Assembly: GCA_033549305.1 (NCBI GenBank)
Contig: JAWSUV010000001.1
Location: 23,708-87,707 of the forward strand
Length of the DNA stretch: 64,000 bases
Reading direction: 5' to 3'
Source of the DNA: Anoxynatronum sp033549305
GTDB taxonomy: Bacteria > Bacillota > Clostridia > Peptostreptococcales > Tindalliaceae
A program made the position numbers and the translations under genes. This document shows positions 7,573 to 17,537 of this stretch, one piece after another. The notes under the pieces were generated by a model. It saw only the letters and a list, made by a program, of their open reading frames with translations, had not been told where the DNA came from and searched no databases. The stretch's first letter is position 1; each line of letters starts with the position of its first letter.

Positions 7573-9690
7573 CTACAGGGATCCTGGCTTCTGTTCTTTC
7601 ATCTGGAAAGCTTCAATCATGTCGCCTTCTTTAACATCATTGTAATTTTCCAGGCCAATACCACATTCATACCCCGTGGCCACTTCTTTCACATCATCCT
7701 TAAAACGTCTTAGTGAATCAATCTTGCCTTCATGAATGACAATACCGTCGCGAACCAGTCGGACGCTTGCATTGCGTAGGATTTTACCTTCCACGACGTA
7801 GCATCCGGCAACGATACCGCTGCCCGGCACCTTAAAGGTGAGGCGCACTTCTGCTTTTCCCAGATCCACTTCTTTGTATTCCGGATCCAGCATACCCGTC
7901 ATTGCAGCTTCAATATCTTCAATGGCATTGTAGATAATCCGATAAGTTCTAATATCCACATCTTCTTTCTTGGCCAGGGCTGATGCATTTGAAGTTGGGC
8001 GAACGTTAAACCCGATGATAATGGCATTGGAAGCCGCTGCAAGCATAACGTCTGTCTCGGTGATCGCACCGACACCACCATGAATGGGTCGTAAAACAAC
8101 TTTTTCTGTGGATAGCTTTTGCAGTGATTGTTTCACCGCTTCTACGGATCCATGAACATCTGCCTTCAGGATAATGTTCAGCTCTTTGATCTGGCCGTCC
8201 TGCATCTGTTGATACAACGCATCAAGCGATATTTTTTGACTTGATTTTAATTGTTCCGCTTTGATTCGATTTTTACGGTTTTCAACAATATCGCGTGCTG
8301 TCCGGTCATCAGCTACTGCCAGCAGCTGGTCGCCTGCATCCGGCACATCTGAAAGACCCGTAATCTCAATGGCTGTAGATGGTTTAGCCACTGAAACATT
8401 CCGGCCTTTATCATTGATCATCGCGCGAACACGTCCGCTTGTATTTCCAACAACCACTGAGTCACCCACCCGAAGGGTGCCGTTTTGAATCAGCACAGTC
8501 GCCACCGGACCTCTTCCCTTATCAAGCTTTGCCTCAATCACAACACCGATGGCATCCCGGTTTGGATTGGCTTTCAATTCTTCCATTTCTGCAACCAACA
8601 GAATCATTTCCAGCAAGCCGTCAATATTTTGGCCCTTTAACGCGGAAACAGGCACGCAGATCACTTCACCGCCGTATTCTTCAATGATCACACCCTGGTC
8701 AGCCAGTTCCTGTTTCACGCGGTCAGGGTTGACACCAGGTTTGTCGATTTTGTTAATGGCCACAATCAAGGGTACTTTCGCGGCTTTTGCATGGTTGATG
8801 GCTTCAATGGTCTGGGGCATGACACCGTCATCGGCAGCGACTACCAAAATCGCAATATCCGTTACTTTTGCTCCCCGTGCACGCATGGCTGTAAATGCTT
8901 CGTGACCCGGGGTATCCAAAAAGACAATTTTCTTCTTGTCGATTTCCACTTCCGATGCCCCAATATGCTGGGTAATGCCGCCGGCTTCGCGTTCTGTTAC
9001 TTTTGTTTTACGTATGGCATCCAACAATGATGTCTTGCCATGGTCAACATGACCCATCACTGTGACTACCGGCGGTCGCGGCCGCAGATCTTTGATTTCG
9101 TCTTTGGCAATGAACACATCTGATTCTTCCAGGTGTTCTTCTACCTTTTTATGAATATCAATCTCATATTCTTCAGCAATTCTTTGCGCTGAATCAAAAT
9201 CAATTTCCTGATTAATCGCCGCCATAATTCCCATCTGGATTAGTTTCATAATGATTTCATTGGGGTTTTTTCTGATTTTCTCTGCAAAGTCTTTGACAAT
9301 TATGCGTTCTCCAATTTCGATAATAGCCTGTCCTTCTTTCTGTTCCTTTTTAACTGCTTCAGGCTTCTGCAGCTTCTGTGGTCTTTGTGTGCCCTTCTTA
9401 TCGCTCTTCTTTCCGCGTACTTCCTTTTCTTCTTTTTTCTCACTCTCTTTTTTAAAAGGTTTCTCTTTACTCTCTTTTTGTGGTGCGGCTGCTTTGTCTT
9501 TTGGACTTTCTTTTTCTTCCTTTGCTTTAGCCTCTTCTTTCATCAGTTCAATCACTAAGTTGGCTTCCTCTTCTTCCAGGGTGCTCATGTGACTATTGGT
9601 TTTAATCCCCAACTCAGTCAGCTTCACAATCAATTCTTTATTCCCAAGATTTAACTCTTTCGCCAGTTGATATACGCGAATTTTTGACAT
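7573..9690 (-). CDS. infB: Translation initiation factor IF-2
   Basis: The protein is 705 residues. An IF2-N helical domain (MSKIRVYQLAKEL at the start) is followed by a Lys/Glu-rich linker (about 60-130) and a second IF2-N repeat. The GTPase domain has GHVDHGKTS, DTPGHEAFT and NKID, then domains II-IV follow. It delivers fMet-tRNA to the 30S subunit and promotes subunit joining. ATG 9690 has GGAGG 8 bases upstream, better than ATG 9708. It is in the nusA-infB operon. Confidence 0.98.
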   Translation of the reverse strand: MSKIRVYQLAKELNLGNKELIVKLTELGIKTNSHMSTLEEEEANLVIELMKEEAKAKEEKESPKDKAAAPQKESKEKPFKKESEKKEEKEVRGKKSDKKGTQRPQKLQKPEAVKKEQKEGQAIIEIGERIIVKDFAEKIRKNPNEIIMKLIQMGIMAAINQEIDFDSAQRIAEEYEIDIHKKVEEHLEESDVFIAKDEIKDLRPRPPVVTVMGHVDHGKTSLLDAIRKTKVTEREAGGITQHIGASEVEIDKKKIVFLDTPGHEAFTAMRARGAKVTDIAILVVAADDGVMPQTIEAINHAKAAKVPLIVAINKIDKPGVNPDRVKQELADQGVIIEEYGGEVICVPVSALKGQNIDGLLEMILLVAEMEELKANPNRDAIGVVIEAKLDKGRGPVATVLIQNGTLRVGDSVVVGNTSGRVRAMINDKGRNVSVAKPSTAIEITGLSDVPDAGDQLLAVADDRTARDIVENRKNRIKAEQLKSSQKISLDALYQQMQDGQIKELNIILKADVHGSVEAVKQSLQKLSTEKVVLRPIHGGVGAITETDVMLAAASNAIIIGFNVRPTSNASALAKKEDVDIRTYRIIYNAIEDIEAAMTGMLDPEYKEVDLGKAEVRLTFKVPGSGIVAGCYVVEGKILRNASVRLVRDGIVIHEGKIDSLRRFKDDVKEVATGYECGIGLENYNDVKEGDMIEAFQMKEQKPGSL

Positions 9691-9720
9691 ACCCTTCACC
9701 TCCAGCAATTCACCCTATAC

Positions 9721-10026
9721 TCATTCATCTTTTTTTGTCTGAATCTGTGATGCAAATCCCTGATCCATTACTGCCAGAACTGATCGGTTGCTTTTCCCGA
9801 TCGCCATGCCAATCTCCTTCATGGTCAGCAACTGAAGCAATGGAATTTCATGTTTTTCAGTCAACAGCATAAATTCTCTTGCCGTCGAAGCAGCAGCATC
9901 TTCTGCCAGGATGACCATTTTTGCCCGTTTTCTGACAATAGCAGCCCGGCTTCCCGTTTCACCCGAAGTAATTTTGCCAGCTTTAGCCGCAAATCCCAGC
10001 ATCGTGATGACACCATGATGACTCAT
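9721..10026 (-). CDS. ylxQ: L7Ae/L30e-family RNA-binding protein (YlxQ)
   Basis: The protein is 101 residues with the L7Ae fold signature: an N-terminal GFAAKAGKITSGE, then VILAEDAAAS and a hydrophobic end. Members bind kink-turn RNAs; the cellular role of YlxQ is not settled. The ATG overlaps the ylxR stop as ATGA and has AAGGGA upstream, so the two are probably translationally coupled. Its place between ylxR and infB is standard for Firmicutes. Confidence 0.9.
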   Translation of the reverse strand: MSHHGVITMLGFAAKAGKITSGETGSRAAIVRKRAKMVILAEDAAASTAREFMLLTEKHEIPLLQLLTMKEIGMAIGKSNRSVLAVMDQGFASQIQTKKDE

Positions 10027-10298
10027 GATTCATTTCCCTTATTGAATTCCGCCTCAAGAGCTTGATAGACTTCTTCCGGCACGTCCTTGTGAAAAGCTCT
10101 GTTCAATGCTTTTGTCTTTCTTATTTTTTCAAAGCAGGCTGCCTGACGGCACACATAAGCACCGCGTCCATGGGCTTTGCCGCTTGGATCCAGATGAACC
10201 TGCCCTTCTTTATTTGCCACCACCCTGATGAGTTCCTTCTTGTTTTTCATTTCCTGGCAGGCGATGCATTTTCTTAAAGGCACCTTGTGCTGTTTCAT
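10023..10298 (-). CDS. ylxR: YlxR-family nucleic acid-binding protein
   Basis: The protein is 91 residues with the family signature RKCIACQEMKNKKELIR and the later GRGAYVCR. YlxR-type proteins are small basic RNA-binding proteins encoded with nusA; RNase P interaction and transcriptional roles have been reported for relatives. ATG 10298 is used because AGGAGG is 8 bases upstream; the GTG at 10304 is only two bases from it. Its stop overlaps ylxQ. Confidence 0.92.
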   Translation of the reverse strand: MKQHKVPLRKCIACQEMKNKKELIRVVANKEGQVHLDPSGKAHGRGAYVCRQAACFEKIRKTKALNRAFHKDVPEEVYQALEAEFNKGNES

Positions 10299-10310
10299 CC
10301 TCACAGCCTC

Positions 10311-11441
10311 CTACTCTTCCGACTCCACGCCTTCTGTTGCTTCCACAGCCGCATCAGCCTCTATTTCCGTCAATTTTTCCTCGGCTGCGGCCTTTTCTTT
10401 TTCAAGTTCCTGCATCTGGCTTTCACTCTTGATGTCTATCTTCCAGCCGGTCAGTTTTGCTGCCAGACGGGCGTTTTGTCCTTCTTTGCCGATCGCCAGC
10501 GATAACTGATAGTCCGGCACAACGACGCGGGCAGATTTAGTTTCCTCATAAACAATGGTTTTACTCACTTTTGCCGGGCTTAACGCGCTGGTGATGAAAT
10601 CAACGGGATTATCACTGTATCTGATGATATCAATTTTTTCACCCTTTAGTTCATTCACAATTGCCTGTACACGCACCCCTTTTTGACCCACACAGGCACC
10701 TACCGGATCAATATTGGCCGCTTTGGTGTCCACTGCAATTTTTGTACGATAACCAGCTTCACGGGAAATGCTTTTAATTTCCACAACACCATCGTGGATT
10801 TCCGGTACTTCCAGTTCGAAAAGACGTTTGATCAGTCCTGGATGGGTGCGTGACACCAGGATTTGAGGTCCTTTCGTTGTTTTTTTCACTTCAACAATAT
10901 AGGTTTTAATGCGATCTCCCGGATGATAGGTTTCACCCGGCATCTGTTCGTTATGTCCCAGGATGGCTTCTGTTTTTCCCAGATTAATAAAAACAGTTCC
11001 TCGCGCCAGACGAGCCACCACACCGGCAATAATATCTGATTCTCTGCTGATGTACTCTTCAAACACCACTCCGCGTTCCGCTTCGCGAATACGCTGAACA
11101 ACCACCTGTTTTGCTGTTTGAGCCGCAATTCGGCCAAAATCTTTTGGGGTTGCTTCCCGTTCAACAATATGGCCCACTTCATATTTGGGATCAATTGCTT
11201 TCGCTTCCTCAAGTGAAATTTCCTGAATATCGTCTTCCACTTCTTCAACAACTCTTTTTTGGCCATATACCCGAACTTCGCCAGTATCACGGCTGATTTC
11301 CACCCGGACATTGTGAGAGGATCCGAAGTTCCGCTTATAGCTGGAAATCAGCGCTGCCTCGATGGCTTCAATCAGGATATCTTTGGAGATCCCCTTGTCC
11401 TGTTGGATTTGCTCCAACGCATCAATAAATTCCGTATTCAT
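10311..11441 (-). CDS. nusA: Transcription termination/antitermination factor NusA
   Basis: The protein is 376 residues. The N-terminal RNA polymerase-binding domain is followed by S1 (about 130-200) and two KH domains (about 200-345, with VGACVGQKGVRVQAI and SLAIGKEGQNARLAAKL). A short Glu/Ala-rich acidic tail ends the protein, as in Gram-positive NusA without C-terminal acidic repeats. ATG 11441 has AGGAGG 7 bases upstream; an upstream TTG is in frame but too close. Confidence 0.97.
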   Translation of the reverse strand: MNTEFIDALEQIQQDKGISKDILIEAIEAALISSYKRNFGSSHNVRVEISRDTGEVRVYGQKRVVEEVEDDIQEISLEEAKAIDPKYEVGHIVEREATPKDFGRIAAQTAKQVVVQRIREAERGVVFEEYISRESDIIAGVVARLARGTVFINLGKTEAILGHNEQMPGETYHPGDRIKTYIVEVKKTTKGPQILVSRTHPGLIKRLFELEVPEIHDGVVEIKSISREAGYRTKIAVDTKAANIDPVGACVGQKGVRVQAIVNELKGEKIDIIRYSDNPVDFITSALSPAKVSKTIVYEETKSARVVVPDYQLSLAIGKEGQNARLAAKLTGWKIDIKSESQMQELEKEKAAAEEKLTEIEADAAVEATEGVESEE

Positions 11442-11452
11442 GCTCAAGCCTC

Positions 11453-11917
11453 CTAAAAAATAATGGCAAGTCTCACCAGTGCCACCTGCGAATCTTTAAA
11501 TATCAGTTGTTGCTTGTCATCTGTTTCGATGATAATTGTATCATTATTCTTATCAATCAGGATTCCCTCAAAATGTTTTTCACCTTCAACCAGTTGATAA
11601 AGTTTCACTTCAACCCTTTTCCCGATGTTGCGTGTAAAATCTGCCGGCTTTTTCAGCGGTCTGTCCAAGCCTGGTGACGACACTTCCAGGTAATAGTGTT
11701 CCTGAATCCAGTCGTGTTCATCCAGTTTGGCATCAAGCTGGCGGCTGACCGCTTCACAGTCATTGATGCTTATCCCGCCGGGTTTGTCAAGAAACACCCG
11801 GAGAAAATAATCCTGACCTTCTTTCACATATTCCACATCGATCAATTCAGTCTCTCCACCTGCCAGCACCTGGTTGACCAGTGCTGCAACCTGCTGTTCC
11901 AGCTCTTTTCGCTTCAT
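11453..11917 (-). CDS. rimP: Ribosome maturation factor RimP
   Basis: The protein is 154 residues. The N-terminal domain holds DVEYVKEGQDYFLRVFLD and the family block SSPGLDRPLKK (about 90-100), followed by a C-terminal SH3-like domain. RimP assists 30S assembly. ATG 11917 has AGGAGGG 7 bases upstream. It is the first gene of the rimP-nusA-ylxR-ylxQ-infB operon, behind a strong promoter and a hairpin leader. Confidence 0.95.
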   Translation of the reverse strand: MKRKELEQQVAALVNQVLAGGETELIDVEYVKEGQDYFLRVFLDKPGGISINDCEAVSRQLDAKLDEHDWIQEHYYLEVSSPGLDRPLKKPADFTRNIGKRVEVKLYQLVEGEKHFEGILIDKNNDTIIIETDDKQQLIFKDSQVALVRLAIIF

Positions 11918-11956
11918 GAAGGACCCTCCTGTCATAAAATGTTGTTTTTAACAGGA

Positions 11957-11979
11957 AAGAGTGGGGAATACCCACTCTT
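11957..11979 (-). promoter_or_regulatory. Short GC-rich hairpin in the rimP leader
   Basis: AAGAGTGGG and CCCACTCTT form a perfect 9-bp stem around a 5-base loop, about 40 bases before the rimP start and about 60 bases after the promoter. On the transcribed strand only TTCC and then TTAAA follow, so it could be a weak attenuator or a conserved leader. I recall similar GAGTGGG hairpins before rimP in other Firmicutes, but cannot check this here. Confidence 0.55.
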
Positions 11980-12040
11980 CTCGTCTTTGATATGCGATTC
12001 AAGACAACGGACTTCTCATCACCAGATCCATATCAGCGTA

Positions 12041-12069
12041 ATTATATCATAATCAACCGTTCAAATCAA
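12041..12069 (-). promoter_or_regulatory. Sigma-A promoter of the rimP-nusA-infB operon
   Basis: TTGATT (12064-12069), a 17-bp spacer and a perfect TATAAT (12041-12046) with an extended -10 TG lie on the minus strand across the end of polC. The distance to the rimP ATG leaves a leader of about 120 bases containing the hairpin at 11957-11979. Confidence 0.8.
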
Positions 12070-15000
12070 GATTGAACAGGGATAACTGGTTGGTTTCCGG
12101 CAAATCAGAGCAGGCACCATGTTGTTGCAGGGTTTCAATCACCACTTTGGAAGCTCCCGTTCTCTGCCGCAGGTCTTCCAGTGATAGAAACGGACTTTTT
12201 TGGCGTTCTTCAGCAATTTTGCGTGCTGCATTCTGTCCGACACCCTGTAATGATGATAACGGCGGACGAATCTGATTTTCCTCCACCTTAAACTGCTCCT
12301 GGTGAGATGCGTAAAGATCAACTGGTAAAATACGAATGCCGCGGCTGAACATCTCAAGTGCCACTTCCAGCACCACCAGCAGGTTTTTTTCTTTCGCCGT
12401 TTGATCGGCAGCATTGTTTTCCAGCTCTTTGATCCGCTCCAGCACCTGGTCAATGCCACGGATCATCAGCTGTGCATCAAAATCTTCCACTTTCATGCTG
12501 AAATAGGCGGCATAAAAGGCTACCGGATAATAGACTTTGAACCACGCAATTCGGAAAGACATCATAACATACGCGACGGCATGGGCTTTGGGAAACATGT
12601 ACTTGATTTTGTTGCAGGAATCGATATACCACTGTGGAACCTGGTTTTTTGCCATGAGATCAGCCTCATCAGCTGTGATTCCCCTGCCCTTTCGAACTTT
12701 CTCCATTATCTTAAAAGCGTCTTTTGCAGGGATCCCTTTCAGAATCAGGTAATTCATAATGTCATCCCGGGTACAAATAACATCCTTCAGGGCAGCCGTT
12801 CCGTTTCTGACAAGCTCCTGGGCATTATTCACCCAGACATCTGTCCCATGGGACAAACCACTGATGCGTACCAGTTCACCAAATGTTGATGGTTTCGTAT
12901 CCTGCAACATCTGCCGCACGAAACGAGTACCGAATTCGGGTATGGCGATGGTGCCTTTATCCGGCTGGAATCGATCATCTTGCAGATTCAGTGCAGTCGC
13001 ATTCACAAAGATGCTTTTGGTGACGGTATCATCCAGTGGTATTTCCAGCGCATTGATACCGGTAAAATCTTCCAGCATCCGGATCATCGTCGGAACATCG
13101 TGTCCCAGAATGTCCAGCTTCAATAATCTTCCGCTGAGTGCATGATAGTCAAAATGGGTCGTGACAACGCCAGATTTTTTGTCATTGGCAGGGTATTGTA
13201 TGGGCGTGAATTCATGAATATCCCGATCAGAGGGAACAATCATGACTCCGCCCGGATGTTGACCCGAAGTGCGCTTCACACCGGTGCATCCTGCTGTTAA
13301 ACGTTTGATTTCCGCGTTGTTTTGCGGAATTCCTTTTTCCTCACCGTATTTCCGAACATACCCGTAAGCCGTTTTATTGGCGATCGTCCCAATGGTGCCA
13401 GCCCTGAACACTTTGCTCCGGCCAAAAAGAGTTTCGATGTACTGATGGGCGGTTGACTGGTATTCGCCTGCAAAATTCAGGTCAATATCCGGCTCTTTAT
13501 CGCCTTCAAAACCCAGAAAAACCTCGAAAGGTATTTGATGTCCTTCTTTACGATATTTCGTGCCACATCGCGGACAGTCCGCATCCGGTAAATCGACGCC
13601 TGATTCCACTTCGCCTTCTGTAAAAAACGCTGAATGCTGGCAGGAAGGACAGATGTAATGGGGAGGTAATGGGTTTACTTCAGTGATGTCACTCATTGTG
13701 GCCGCAAAGGAAGAACCAACAGAGCCCCTGGATCCGACCAGGTACCCGTCAGACAGCGATTTAGCCACCAGTTTATGAGCGATCATATACATCACTGCGT
13801 ATCCATTGTCAATAATCGACCGAAGTTCCCGGTCCAGACGTTTGGACACCTTGTCCGGCAGGGGATCACCATAGATTGCTGTTGCTTTTGTCCGGCACAA
13901 TTTCTCCAACTGCTCTTCTGATCCCTCCATATGTGGCGGAAAAGTACCATCAGGAACCGGTAATAATGGTCTGATTTGATCCGCCAAAGCAGCCGGCTGT
14001 TGTACGACAATTTCCATTGCCGTATCCGGCCCCAGATAGTCGAATTCCTGAAGCATTTCCTCAGTGGTCTTTAAATACAGCCCGGCAGAGTCTTCCGCGT
14101 CTTCATAACCCATACCGGTTTGCAGCACCTGGCGGTATAACTCATCGGTTCTACGGGTATAATGGGTATCGCCGGTCGCCAACACGGGGCGATTTACACG
14201 GCGACCCAACTCGACGATTTTTCGATTCAACTCCTTTAGCTCCATTTCATTTTTAACAAGACCTTTTTCAATTAGAAAGCTGTTGTTGGAGACAGGCTGC
14301 ACCTCAAGATAATCATAAAAAGCTGCAATCGCTTCCAGCTTTTCTTCCGGATCACGGTTCAATAAAGCCTGAAACAACTCACCTGCCTGGCAGGCAGAAC
14401 CCAGCAGCAGTCCACTGCGTTTCTGACGAAGCAGGCTTTTGGGAATCCGGGGCTTTTTGAAAAAATGCTCGATATGAGAGGCTGATACCAGTTCATATAA
14501 ATGGCGCAGCCCTTCCTCATCTTGGGCAATAAGCACAAAGTGATAGGTTTTTAGCCGCGTAACATCCATATCCCTTCCTAACTCACGGTTCATTTCCCTG
14601 AAGTCATGAATGCCTGCTTCCCGCATACGCTGAACCAATTTTAAGAATATGTCGGCGGTTGCCCGGGCATCATGAACAGCCCTGTGATGGTTTTCCAGGC
14701 TCACACCAAGTGCTTTTGCCACCAGATTTAGCCTGTGGCGTTTTAATTCTTTCAGGAGAATACGCGATAAAATCAGTGTATCAATGACATCAAACTGAAA
14801 CGCAATTTCCAGCCGGCGCATATTTTCCCTGATGAATCCAGTGTCAAAGTCTGCATTATGAGCAACCAAAACAGCTCCCTGACAAAAATCAAGAAATTGT
14901 GGAAGGACTTTTTGAATTAACGGAGCGTTGGCAACCATGTCATTGGTGATGCCTGTTAACCTGGTTATATCAGTCGAGATAAGTGTCTGAGGGTTTACAA

Positions 15001-16396
15001 GACTGCTGAACTCTGCGACCACTTCCCCGCCCTCAATGCGAACAGCACCAATTTCCGTGATCTGATCATGGGTACTTGACAAGCCTGTCGTTTCAATATC
15101 AAAGACTACAAATGGATCATCAAAAGTAGTTGTTTCATCTCCATGAACAATTTTGGACTCATCGTCCACCAAATAACCTTCCATCCCGTAAATGATCCGG
15201 ATGCCATGCTCCCGTCCCGCCTCGGCAGCTTCGGGAAAGGCCTGCACTACACCATGATCTGTGATGGCGATGGCTTTATGCCCCCACTCCGCTGCCTGAC
15301 GGATGATCTGCTCAGGCGAGCAAATACCATCCATTTGCGACATATTCGTGTGGCAATGGAATTCGATCCGTTTGACAGGTGAATCGTCCACGGATGTTGA
15401 TACGGCTTGGGGCATCAAATCGGAAATCATAAGTGTATTTTCTTTGTGATAATGATCAAACTGCATGGTACCTCTGACAAGAACGCGGATTCCGGGTGTT
15501 AATATTTCATCAAGTTCCACTGCACTTTTCTGAGGCTCAAATAGTTTAGCAGTCACTGAACCGGTATAATCCGTGAGATCCAGGAGATAGAGTTTGCGAT
15601 CATTCTTTAAAACGCGGACATCAAGCGAAAAAATTTCTCCCGATATTGTCACTTGTCCGTCTTCTTCCGATAATGATCCAATGGGTTGCGCCGGTGTTTT
15701 AATCTGTTTGCCAGCCCATATTTTTCCAGAGACAGCAGATCCTTTGACACCGTTTTTTCTTCGTTCCGATTTTCTTTTCATTTTTTTATGCTGTTCACCG
15801 TTGCCATTGATCATTGCTTCGGTAATCAAGGCAGTTTCCAGCTCATCTTTATTCTGTTGATAATCTGATGCATCGAATGGTGCTGCTTCATCATCACTGA
15901 TGATGCATTTTACCAAACAGCCATACACATCGCGGATCATATCGCTGACAGTATCCTGAACGCGCCGCTCCGCTGCTTTTTTACAAAGCATTGGATCCTG
16001 AATCATTAGTAGAATAGTGTTTTTATGCACCGACCACCGTATTTGCTCAGCATGTGAAAAAGCTGCAGAACAAGAGTGCGAGAGAGTGTGATGAATATTT
16101 TCGGAAAAATAAGCCGCTTCTTCCAAATGATCTGCTGTCAGGCAATCCCGAGTGCTTTTTAGCTGGTACTGAACTTTTTCCTCAATGCTTAAGCTGGTCT
16201 GAAAAGCACCCAGCAGGTGATCCACCGCTTTTAATGGGACAGGATGATCCGTTTCAAGATGGATAGTGATGCTGCCTGACTTTATATTATAGACTATCTT
16301 TCTTAGATGGCAGTGACTGAAAGCTTCATGGCCGTAATCATTTAGTTCCATGCGCCGAATCAGTTCTGTCAGCGGGTATTCCTTCATTGAGTTCAT
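12053..16396 (-). CDS. polC: DNA polymerase III alpha subunit, PolC type (Gram-positive replicase)
   Basis: The protein is 1447 residues, full length. In order: an N-terminal domain, an OB-fold (about 230-330), a PHP domain starting HCHTNMSQMDG, a split-in DEDDh proofreading exonuclease (FVVFDIETTGLSS, HNADFDTGF, HHRAVHDARATADIF), a zinc motif (CPSC...CPRC), and the polymerase core with PDIDLNF catalytic aspartates. It is the leading-strand replicase of low-GC Gram-positives. The ATG has GGAGG 5 bases upstream. Confidence 0.98.
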   Translation of the reverse strand: MNSMKEYPLTELIRRMELNDYGHEAFSHCHLRKIVYNIKSGSITIHLETDHPVPLKAVDHLLGAFQTSLSIEEKVQYQLKSTRDCLTADHLEEAAYFSENIHHTLSHSCSAAFSHAEQIRWSVHKNTILLMIQDPMLCKKAAERRVQDTVSDMIRDVYGCLVKCIISDDEAAPFDASDYQQNKDELETALITEAMINGNGEQHKKMKRKSERRKNGVKGSAVSGKIWAGKQIKTPAQPIGSLSEEDGQVTISGEIFSLDVRVLKNDRKLYLLDLTDYTGSVTAKLFEPQKSAVELDEILTPGIRVLVRGTMQFDHYHKENTLMISDLMPQAVSTSVDDSPVKRIEFHCHTNMSQMDGICSPEQIIRQAAEWGHKAIAITDHGVVQAFPEAAEAGREHGIRIIYGMEGYLVDDESKIVHGDETTTFDDPFVVFDIETTGLSSTHDQITEIGAVRIEGGEVVAEFSSLVNPQTLISTDITRLTGITNDMVANAPLIQKVLPQFLDFCQGAVLVAHNADFDTGFIRENMRRLEIAFQFDVIDTLILSRILLKELKRHRLNLVAKALGVSLENHHRAVHDARATADIFLKLVQRMREAGIHDFREMNRELGRDMDVTRLKTYHFVLIAQDEEGLRHLYELVSASHIEHFFKKPRIPKSLLRQKRSGLLLGSACQAGELFQALLNRDPEEKLEAIAAFYDYLEVQPVSNNSFLIEKGLVKNEMELKELNRKIVELGRRVNRPVLATGDTHYTRRTDELYRQVLQTGMGYEDAEDSAGLYLKTTEEMLQEFDYLGPDTAMEIVVQQPAALADQIRPLLPVPDGTFPPHMEGSEEQLEKLCRTKATAIYGDPLPDKVSKRLDRELRSIIDNGYAVMYMIAHKLVAKSLSDGYLVGSRGSVGSSFAATMSDITEVNPLPPHYICPSCQHSAFFTEGEVESGVDLPDADCPRCGTKYRKEGHQIPFEVFLGFEGDKEPDIDLNFAGEYQSTAHQYIETLFGRSKVFRAGTIGTIANKTAYGYVRKYGEEKGIPQNNAEIKRLTAGCTGVKRTSGQHPGGVMIVPSDRDIHEFTPIQYPANDKKSGVVTTHFDYHALSGRLLKLDILGHDVPTMIRMLEDFTGINALEIPLDDTVTKSIFVNATALNLQDDRFQPDKGTIAIPEFGTRFVRQMLQDTKPSTFGELVRISGLSHGTDVWVNNAQELVRNGTAALKDVICTRDDIMNYLILKGIPAKDAFKIMEKVRKGRGITADEADLMAKNQVPQWYIDSCNKIKYMFPKAHAVAYVMMSFRIAWFKVYYPVAFYAAYFSMKVEDFDAQLMIRGIDQVLERIKELENNAADQTAKEKNLLVVLEVALEMFSRGIRILPVDLYASHQEQFKVEENQIRPPLSSLQGVGQNAARKIAEERQKSPFLSLEDLRQRTGASKVVIETLQQHGACSDLPETNQLSLFNLDLNG

Positions 16397-16411
16397 ACAA
16401 ACCTCCGCATA

Positions 16412-17461
16412 TTACATTTCATTGATTTCTTTAATTAATTCAGCCACGATAGATTCCTCAGAGATTTTTCGAACCACTTTCCCTTTTTTAAACAGTAACG
16501 CGGATCCTTTGCCACCAGCGATGCCAATATCAGCTTCACGGGCTTCTCCCGGGCCGTTAACAGCACAGCCCATAATGGCTACCGTGATGTCTTTGCGCAC
16601 TGTTTCCAGATGTGCTTCTATTCTTTCAGCCAGGTGTATCAAGTCAATCTCGCAGCGGCCGCAGGTAGGGCAGGAGATCACGTTCACCCGGTCTCTTAAA
16701 AGGCCTAAAGCTCTTAAAATTTGTTTGCCGACCTCTATTTCCTCTACTGGATCACTGGTTAAAGAGACCCTTATGGTATCGCCTATCCCGTCCAGCAACA
16801 GAGCCCCGATGCCAATGGCAGATTTGATGGTACCCTGCCGAACGCCACCGGCTTCTGTCACCCCCAGATGCAGTGGATAGGAAGATTTTTCAGCTATCTG
16901 ACGATAGGCCTGGATCATCACCAAAAGACTGCTGGCTTTCAGAGAAAGAACAATCTGGTCAAAATGGTGGTCCTCCAGTAACGATACATGCTCCAGCGCA
17001 CTGGCAACCATAGCTTCAGCCGTAGGCCCGCCATACTTCCGAATCCATTTTTCATCCAGTGAACCCGCATTCACACCGATTCTGATGGGGATCTTTCTAT
17101 CCCGAGCCACTGAAACAATTTTTGCCACTCGCTCACGATTACCAATATTGCCTGGATTAATGCGCAGTTTGTCGGCTCCTTTTTCCATAGAGAGAAGTGC
17201 CAGCCGATAATCAAAATGAATATCAGCAGCCAAAGGAATATGGATCTGCTTCTTAATTGCTTCGATTGCATTCGCTGCCTCCACATCCGGTACAGCGACC
17301 CGTACCAACTGGCAGCCGGCTTCTTCGAGAGCCAGGATCTGTTTAACGGTTGCCTTGATGTCACGGGTATTTGTATTCGTCATGGATTGAAGAACAATGG
17401 GATTCGGCCCTCCAATTTTAAGAGAGCCGATATTGATGCAGCGGGTATTTTTTTGTATCAT
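16412..17461 (-). CDS. ispG: 4-hydroxy-3-methylbut-2-en-1-yl diphosphate synthase (IspG/GcpE)
   Basis: The protein is 349 residues. The N-terminal TIM barrel begins with VLQSMTNTNTRD. The iron-sulfur domain carries CPTCGRCEIDL and CAVNGPGEA, whose cysteines bind a 4Fe-4S cluster. It catalyses the penultimate step of the MEP isoprenoid pathway. AGGAG lies 7 bases before the ATG. Clustering with dxr and uppS places isoprenoid precursor, undecaprenyl and phospholipid synthesis together. Confidence 0.97.
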   Translation of the reverse strand: MIQKNTRCINIGSLKIGGPNPIVLQSMTNTNTRDIKATVKQILALEEAGCQLVRVAVPDVEAANAIEAIKKQIHIPLAADIHFDYRLALLSMEKGADKLRINPGNIGNRERVAKIVSVARDRKIPIRIGVNAGSLDEKWIRKYGGPTAEAMVASALEHVSLLEDHHFDQIVLSLKASSLLVMIQAYRQIAEKSSYPLHLGVTEAGGVRQGTIKSAIGIGALLLDGIGDTIRVSLTSDPVEEIEVGKQILRALGLLRDRVNVISCPTCGRCEIDLIHLAERIEAHLETVRKDITVAIMGCAVNGPGEAREADIGIAGGKGSALLFKKGKVVRKISEESIVAELIKEINEM

Positions 17462-17537
17462 GATTCATCTCCTGTTCAGACAGATCAATTAAAGCGATTA
17501 TCGGTGAAAGTGGACTGGTCGACATATCAGACATCCA

